Assembly (NCBI GenBank): GCA_029876055.1 | Contig: CM056876.1 | Span: 558,001 to 622,000 of the forward strand | Direction: 5' to 3' | Source: Madurella fahalii | Lineage: Eukaryota > Ascomycota > Sordariomycetes > Sordariales | Length of the DNA: 64,000 bases | Shown: piece after piece, positions 58,223-64,000 of the stretch | Layout: each line of letters starts with the position of its first letter | How positions within the stretch are numbered: position 1 is the stretch's first letter | Made by a program: the position numbers and the translations under genes | The notes under the pieces: model-generated | Database searches by the model: none | The model's input: only the letters and a program-made list of their open reading frames with translations | Told to the model about the DNA's origin: nothing

Positions 58223-60052
58223 ATGGTCGACAGTTCTATTTTGGTGAACGTTAGAGGTCGGACCAGCAAGTTTTGAGGCACGTCTCTTGAACGTGATTCT
58301 TGAAGCAGAGATTCGGTGACAGTTTTTGAAAATGGTTAGGAAATGATGGCTTGTATATACGTGGGTTGATTGATACCTTGCCAATTTATTCTCGGTGGGC
58401 GTTGGCAGCGCATTAATAGGACGACTCTTGGGTTCTGGCTCTGTAGCATGACCCTGCTTTGGTGACTTGCCGGTTGACATCGCGCGCTAAGGTGATGTGA
58501 TCCCTTGGGGATAACACTGTTAATGCTGTAGTCTTGTGAGAAGCCATGCTGCGAGCGTCAACCGCCGCGGAAGAATAGGCATACCAAGGTCACGGAGGTT
58601 ATTGCCAAGGGGTGGGGAGCGAGGTGACTTGGTGTTCCTGGTTTTTTTTTATGGAGCTCTGACGGTCAGAAGGGAGGGTACTGAATGGAACCTGTGATGG
58701 AAACGGTAAAGGCGGAAGCTTGAAAACGCACCGGAAAAGAGAGCAGCTCTTGGTAGCTTGCCGAAGAGATCCCTTGCCCCCTGGCCAAGTTGTGTACCGT
58801 ACATACATAGTGGACGGTACATAACTTACTTTATTTATTATGCAGGCTGATTTGCGCCGATCATGAGCCTCACAACGATCGGAATGCCCAGAGACAGGGA
58901 GCGGTCCGGTCCGCTGCTGACCTACGATCACCCAACAGAAGCGAGTTGTCTATTCTAGAAATGGCATCCTGAGACGAAACTCAAGTGACCTTTTAGTGAT
59001 CACTGGCGGCCGCATTACAGTCCCCTGAGGCCCGGCCTAACCCCGGCTCAGTCACCCATCAGCCCGCCCCAGCACAGTACTCACCCCTCAGGCTAAGCAG
59101 CCCATATTCTCTTGTTGATCCCATTTCCGGGCTCTCATCTCTCAGCTCATTCCCATCACTTTACTAACTTCTGAGAATCATAGCAACTCCAAGGAGGAGG
59201 GAGCTATAGGTCCTCTTTTGGACCAGGAGTCCCAGTTTTAGACCTCTTAGACGACAGCCCAAGCCCTAGTATGGTAATAGAACCCCTCGGTCCTTCGACG
59301 CCCCGGAGAGGTAGACTTCTCTTTACTTGCCTAACCTAACCCTATTACATTAAAAAGTAACTTCTGTACTTCTTTTATCTTTGTGTAACAAATTTGGTTA
59401 GCCCAATACTTCTTATTACCGGGCGTCAGGGTTGATGCTAAGGTGCTTTATAAACACTAGTATAATATATATATAAAGTAGGAGATGATTAGGGAGTTCC
59501 GTGGTACTGCTTTATAAAATGCGCCGACCTCCAAATTAACGCCGGCCGTGCGAAGCGATCGATGATAATGCTTGTCGAATCTTCACATTGATACCGCCAA
59601 CAGCAGTTGGAAAAAAATAAGAAGAAAGGCGAAGATGCACAGGAAAAAGGGTAATCCGGAACACAATAAATGGTTGGCATTGGTATGAGTTCTCGCTTAC
59701 GAAGTTGGTCAGAACCAACCATTTGGCTTTGTCATCCAATTTTGTCCCTGGATGTACAGTACATTGATGTACTTTGACCCCCGGACCACCACGCAAGGTA
59801 CCCAGCCTAAATGGTGTGATCATTGAGTTGCGGCCTGCAGCCAGACGTTGTAAGCGAGCTTGGCCCCCATTACTAGGACTACGTAGGATTGCTTACACAA
59901 CAAGTAGTGGGAGAAGTGACCCCGGTTCATTCCTCGGACTGTTCGGACACCCAGCCCAACTTCCAAAGGCCTTCATTTTCCTTTCTGCCAAGTAAGACAT
60001 TCGAACTTTGAGTCGTCTACAGAACCAAGACTCCCAGGCATCACCAGAAATC
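58223..60052. other. Intergenic region
   Basis: No gene is supported. A 7-bp inverted repeat GTACCGT...ACGGTAC lies at about 58795-58820. A TA-rich run lies near 59460-59475. A short CCTAACCTAACCCTA stretch lies near 59330-59344. Confidence 0.5.
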
Positions 60053-61568
60053 ATGGGGTGGTTTGACGCTTTCTTTGAATCTCCTGTCCAACGGCTCATG
60101 GGGCGGTTCATCCCGGTGCCATTGCCCCCGGCCGGCACCTTTGACGGACAGACAGTCCTCATCGCCGGCGCCACCTCCGGCCTCGGGCTAGCCGCCGCCG
60201 TGCACTTTGCGACCCTCGGTGCCAACGTCATCATCACGTACCGCGCCGCATCTCGTGGGGATGCTGCGAAAAGGCACATAGAGCAGGCGGCGGGGCCCTC
60301 TCGCAGGGGCGACATCACTTGTCTGGAGCTGGACTTGGAACGCTACGACTCGTGCACCAGCTTCATGGCCAAGCTCAAGAGCACTCTCCCCGGCCCCGCT
60401 GCCCTGGATGTCGCCATCATAAGCGGCGGCATCGTCAATTCCCACTTTGAGGAGAGTGCCCAAGGATGGTAAGCCCCCCCCCCCCCCCCCACCCCCAATC
60501 TTCACTTTACTCCGAGTCTTTGGTACACGCCCTGCATCGAGGAATTGCGTCGAGGGATCTGATTTGATCTTGTCTGACGCGCAACGCAATCCGCCATAGG
60601 GAGAAAACAATCCAAATCAACACTATCAGCACGACGCTCATGGGCCTGCTTCTGCTGGGGTGGATGCGTGGAGCCCGGGGCCAACGGGAGTCGCCCGCCC
60701 ATCTCGTCTTCCTCAGCTCGCGCGAGCATCTCGATCCCGACTTCGACGAGCTCCTCAGGTGGTCGCAGCGAGAGGACGGCATCCTGCGACAGGTGTGCAG
60801 CAGAGACAACTGGCCAGGCTGGCTGGAAGTCGAGCCCAACTACGCCATCAGCAAGCTTCTGCTCATGTACACGCTCGAGGAGATTAGCAGACTGGCGCGA
60901 GGGCCGGACGGCGAGTAAGCCAACCCTCCTTATCACTAATCGCAGTGGGACCACTCATCTGGGCCTGTGGCTAACGTTTTTTTTTCTTCGTTTCCCAAAA
61001 CTAGCCCTCTCGTCCTCGTCAACAGCGTGTGTCCCGGGATGGTCAAAACCGACATTGGTCGCCACATCGCCGAGAGATCGCGGCTCCATGCGCTCTTGAC
61101 CTTTATCGTCCTGCTCGTAACCGCCAAGTCGGCCGACTCGGGGGCCAGGATCTGCGTCATAGCCGCCCTGAAGCCAAAGGAGAATCATGTGAGTTGGTGG
61201 TGGCCTGCCTGCCTACCTATGGACCATGGTGGCGGTTGTTTTCGCCTACATAGAAATATTGGATCATCGTAACTGATCACGTTGCTATATTTATCAGGGC
61301 GAGTTTTTCAATTACTTCCTGACGCCCGGCCAGTACCGCCGGTATGTCATGACCACAAAAGGCGAGAGCCTTGCACGTGTTTGATCCAAGTGGAAACCTT
61401 GCCCGAGTGAGTTGCTAACAAAAGCATTGCGCGTCTAACAGGAAAGCGGCCACCATCATCGGCAGTGAGAAGGCGAGGACGCTGCAGAGATTGGTGTGGA
61501 AGGAGATCAGTGATGAGTTGAAAGCCAAGGTACCGGAACTGCAAGCTGCTGGTCTAGACGGGCTGTAA
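60053..61568 (+). CDS. Short-chain dehydrogenase/reductase
   Basis: Exons are 60053-60468, 60600-60914, 61005-61188, 61298-61341 and 61442-61568, giving 361 aa. The NAD(P) motif is VLIAGATSGLGLAAA (TGxxxGxG type), with ITYRAASRG after beta-2. The catalytic SxxxY-x3-K is represented by LVFLSSRE and the Tyr-Ala-Ile-Ser-Lys (YAISK) motif. A PLVLVNSVCPGMVKTD segment completes the fold. It resembles the retinol-dehydrogenase-like SDRs often seen near fungal secondary-metabolite genes, but no cluster partners are present. The substrate is unknown. The first intron contains a long C run (from about 60474) and all splice phases fit. It abuts the repeat-derived sequence downstream. Confidence 0.88.
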
Positions 61569-61619
61569 AACCAGGAAGCGGACTCCCTACGAGTCAAGTG
61601 GAAACCGCCCGCAGCGTTG

Positions 61620-61920
61620 GTTTTTGTCAGACTTACTAGGGTTGCCAGACCTGTGTTATTTTTGGTCTCTTCAGAAGCACCAGGACCTTACCAAAGCCCA
61701 GAGCTCCCTACTACTACAGGCCCAAACAGGTACTATCGGCCTACGGGACTTCCTTTTTCAACGGGGGGTCCCAGGCCTCCCTACCCCCTACTATAGCTGT
61801 GGAGAGAGCCGGTAAGCAGTGGAGCACTTTGTTGTGTGGTACCCGATACCACCGAAGCCGAGAGCTTGGCTAAGGACGTGGTGGTGGACGAATCCAAAGT
61901 CGAAGATTAGAGGTCCTCGG
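61620..61920 (+). mobile_element. LINE (Tad-like) ORF2 3'-end fragment
   Basis: The + strand frame encodes LTKAQSSLLLQAQTGTIGL, then RDFLFQRGVPGLPTP, then SCGESR-stop-AVEHFVVWYP. This matches the C-terminal Cys/His region of reverse transcriptases from fungal LINE elements. One TAA stop (61813-61815) interrupts it, and two Cys positions seem to be Tyr (PYYSCG, VVWYP), each explained by one transition. It is a short relic without 5' part, and its 3' boundary is unclear. Confidence 0.6.
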
Positions 61921-62088
61921 GGCCTGATATAAGCCCTTCCTTTCTTTTGCAGCTAACTGGCGTCTACTATTGTTGTTTCCTCTTACTCGTTAGTATAGGT
62001 TTTTTACTCGGCCTATACGGTACGATTCTCCTATGTATATAGCGGTAGAAGGCCCGGCACACACTAGTTTGGGTAAAGCTGTGTACTG

Positions 62089-62090
62089 TA
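62089..62090. repeat. TA target-site duplication, left
   Basis: The dinucleotide TA precedes the left terminal repeat and matches the TA at 63944-63945. Confidence 0.8.
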
Positions 62091-62135
62091 TTTGATAAGC
62101 GAGTGCACTAGACAAGCGAATGCACTACTTTCTAC
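62091..62135 (+). repeat. Left terminal inverted repeat (45 bp)
   Basis: It pairs with 63899-63943 with only three mismatches, all C/T differences in CpA/TpA context. It contains two near-identical 12-nt copies (AAGCGAGTGCAC and AAGCGAATGCAC), 17 nt apart. Confidence 0.9.
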
Positions 62136-62174
62136 CAACCAACAACAACTATCTTCAATTGCAACACATCAACA

Positions 62175-63914
62175 CTACGAACCAACTACAATTACATCAG
62201 AAACAGCTGAATCAGACCCTTCTGCAACCTCTTGGCACGTACGGGCATTATGGCCAGGTTTGCCGTACACACCATAGCACCGAACCTTCGTACGACCCCC
62301 CCCTGCACCACTACCATCCTGCTCCTTTTCTTGCGCCACCTCCCCCGCCACGGCCTCCTGGCCTGATTGATTCTGTATATCTTGTACTGCAAGCGATCCT
62401 CTATGCTGTACGCGTGTTCTTTTAGCTCTCCGGCGCTTGCTTAGTGCCTCGTTGGCCTTGCGGAGCGTAGAAACCTCTGACCGAAGGAGGGTCACTTCGT
62501 GCATCATAGCCGTTGTACTTTTTGTAAGCTGGTCTACAGTAGCCAACATCGACGTCGGGGAGCTATTTTGGTGGTTGGCAATGCGAGTCTTGATGAGCGT
62601 TGACTGCGCGTTGGCTTCTTGAGGGTTGTGTGGCGTCTGGAATACCCAAGGTTGTGGTGTGCCGGCCCGCGAGTTTAAGGGTGTCGGCGTACGAAGCCGC
62701 ATATCTAGCTTAGAAAGTACCCTCTCTGGATCGTACGGCATAAGGCCAGTACCTCTGAAGCCACCCTGTATATTCTTCTCCGTTATAGAGGCGAAGAAGG
62801 CTTCGCGGAAGCTATAGAGGAACTCAAGCTTGGTCATGTGGGTGATATGCATCTGCATCAAGTCTTCAACCTGGCGACCGTATGCCTTCTTTAGCGGCCC
62901 AAAGCAGCCGATATCGAGTGGCTGGAGGAGGTGAGAGGAATGCGGAGGTATATAGAGCGTGATAATATTGTTCTTCTGGCAATGGAGCTCGAATTCGGTC
63001 GAGTGGTGGCTCTTGTGGCTGTCGAGGATCAATAACCGGTATTTGCCCTTTGCTCGGGGTACTGTATGGTAGTCGAAGTGCTTGATCCAATCTAGGCCTA
63101 CCTTATTGGTAGTCCAGCTATTGTCGGTGGTTGCAATCCGCTATTTGCCTGGGAGGTCGCACTCAGTATACCAGTTGAGGAGGTGGTACTGCGCGGCCAA
63201 AATAATAAACGGAGGGATAGCCTAGCCGAGTGCGTTGACGCCTTGGATTACCGTCGTCTATTCACGGTTGCCAGGCTAGGCCAGCTTCGCCTTACTATGG
63301 CCATCCGAGGTAGTAACCACCATACCCGTGCAGATGATGCCCATTATAAACCCCATCTCGTCGAAGTTATAGATATCGTTATCGACAATACCGTACTTGG
63401 CCTTAGTATTCTATACGAGGGCAAACCAGTTGCCAATAACCTTTGGATCCTCGTATTTAGCCCTTTGGTAATTATACCGACGTACCCAATACTTTCGGAT
63501 CTTTTTATAGCGTTGTACAAAGTTGTATGCCCAGCGTTTGCCGACAGGGGGCGCGTCGCGAATATGTAGCAGTTGGTTGGCTATATCTTCAATACCACAT
63601 GGTCTTGGCGGAAATCCTCGTATATCCAGCTCGACGATATATCGAACAATAGCCTCCTCTTCTTGATCTATAAGCTTGCGCGAATTGGCTGGAAGATCGT
63701 GTCGTGCAGGCTTGCCGTCGCGTCGTCGTAAGAGAGTTGTATGGTGCACGTTGTAGATCTTAGCCGCAGCTCGGAGGCTTAGATTTTTGTCCTTCTTAAG
63801 AGCTTCAAGGGCCAGGATCACCCTGGCTTCATTTGAAGTAGTAGGCATCTTGGGTTGCGTATCAAAAGTCGATGTTGCGTGGGGAGGTGGCGCGTCGCGT
63901 AGAAAGTGGTGCAT
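62175..63914 (-). pseudogene. Pogo/Fot1-type transposase interrupted by five TAG stops
   Basis: From ATG 63914 (or 63848), the N-terminal part has a helix-turn-helix (SLRAAAKIYNVHHTTLLRR) and a CENPB-type DNA-binding half (FPPRPCGIEDIANQLL and KRWAYNFVQRYKKI). The DDE catalytic region follows, with YNFDEMGF, LLILDSHKSHHS and LLQPLDIGCFGPLKK. The C-terminus has a CCHC-type zinc-knuckle remnant, CYGVYGKPGHNARTC, whose second Cys seems to be Tyr. Five in-frame TAG codons occur at 63411-63413, 63276-63278, 63258-63260, 63222-63224 and 63141-63143, with otherwise continuous coding frame. Each is one C-to-T change from CAG, and each would be a CpA-to-TpA event on the coding strand, as expected of RIP. 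Confidence 0.88.
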
Positions 63915-63943
63915 TCGCTTATCTGGTGCACTCGCTTATCAAA
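63899..63943 (-). repeat. Right terminal inverted repeat (45 bp)
   Basis: Reverse complement of the left repeat with three transitions. It directly precedes the right TA. Confidence 0.9.
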
Positions 63944-63945
63944 TA
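63944..63945. repeat. TA target-site duplication, right
   Basis: The TA after the right terminal repeat equals the TA at 62089-62090. Confidence 0.8.
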
Positions 63946-64000
63946 CGTTAGGAAGAATAATAATTTATTTCCTTGGGCTTTGGATTTTGTGGTTGGCGCA

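Larger units (their letters stand above)
62091..63943 (-). mobile_element. Pogo/Fot1-type DNA transposon (Tc1/mariner superfamily), inactivated
   Basis: The 1853-bp element has 45-bp terminal inverted repeats, flanking TA duplications and a single minus-strand transposase. This matches the size and structure of fungal Fot1-like elements. It lies complete but has five in-frame TAG codons (see the transposase). Confidence 0.88.

Noticed and set aside
59325..59348. Telomere-like CCTAACCTAACCCTA stretch
   Set aside because: Only two or three imperfect units, in the interior of a gene-bearing region, so not a telomere.
1..64000. CRISPR array, prokaryotic operon or phage features
   Set aside because: The sequence is eukaryotic with introns; no regularly spaced repeats with unique spacers were seen.

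Overview
The window is nuclear DNA from a filamentous ascomycete (Pezizomycotina), most likely a Sordariomycete near Sordariales/Chaetomiaceae. The reasons are spliceosomal genes with short introns (mostly 43-130 nt) carrying GTRNGT donors, CTRAC-type branch points and YAG acceptors; GC-rich coding sequence; the gene families found; and repeats whose mutations fit repeat-induced point mutation (RIP). There are no operons. Genes are single transcription units, often in divergent or convergent pairs.

Layout. 1-8 kb: a single-pass Cys-rich membrane protein (-), a LAMTOR1/Ego1-like lysosomal anchor (+) and a small Cys-rich protein (-). 8.1-15.2 kb: a gene-poor stretch with microsatellites. 15.2-26.8 kb: a compact housekeeping block with an F-box protein (+), a ZNF830/CCDC16-like zinc-finger protein (-), Mediator subunit MED7 (+), a BYE1-like PHD/TFIIS/SPOC protein (-, with a 1-nt frame break), proteasome alpha subunit PRE9 (+) and a PAP2 lipid phosphatase (-). 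26.8-32.4 kb: an AT-richer stretch with three decayed coding fragments. 32.4-46.6 kb: a CDC4-like F-box/WD40 ubiquitin-ligase receptor (-), a HORMA-domain protein with seven exons including a 23-nt microexon (+), a dynamin-like GTPase with SUMO- and nuclear-type motifs (-) and a GDP-mannose pyrophosphorylase-like GMPPA (+). 46.9-61.6 kb: an accessory region mixing decayed genes (a 2EXR/F-box-like remnant, a secretory-pathway membrane protein with a nonsense and a frameshift mutation, a Kre9-like cell-wall protein remnant) with intact ones (two SDR oxidoreductases, a secreted M43-type metalloprotease, a MARVEL-like membrane protein with a repeat-built tail). 61.6-63.95 kb: a LINE fragment next to a complete but inactivated pogo/Fot1-type DNA transposon with 45-bp terminal inverted repeats and TA target-site duplications.

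Functional themes are transcription (MED7, BYE1-like), protein turnover (PRE9, CDC4-like, F-box), nutrient signalling (LAMTOR1-like), chromosome-axis biology (HORMA) and the cell surface (GMPPA, wall-type membrane proteins). No biosynthetic cluster, CRISPR array, rRNA or convincing tRNA was seen. The most informative signals are the in-frame TAG codons of the transposase, all at positions where a CAG is the simplest ancestor; the CpA/TpA-only differences between the transposon ends; and a Trp-to-TAG change plus a frameshift in the 49.4-50.8 kb membrane protein. Together they suggest RIP-like mutation, possibly reaching beyond repeats.
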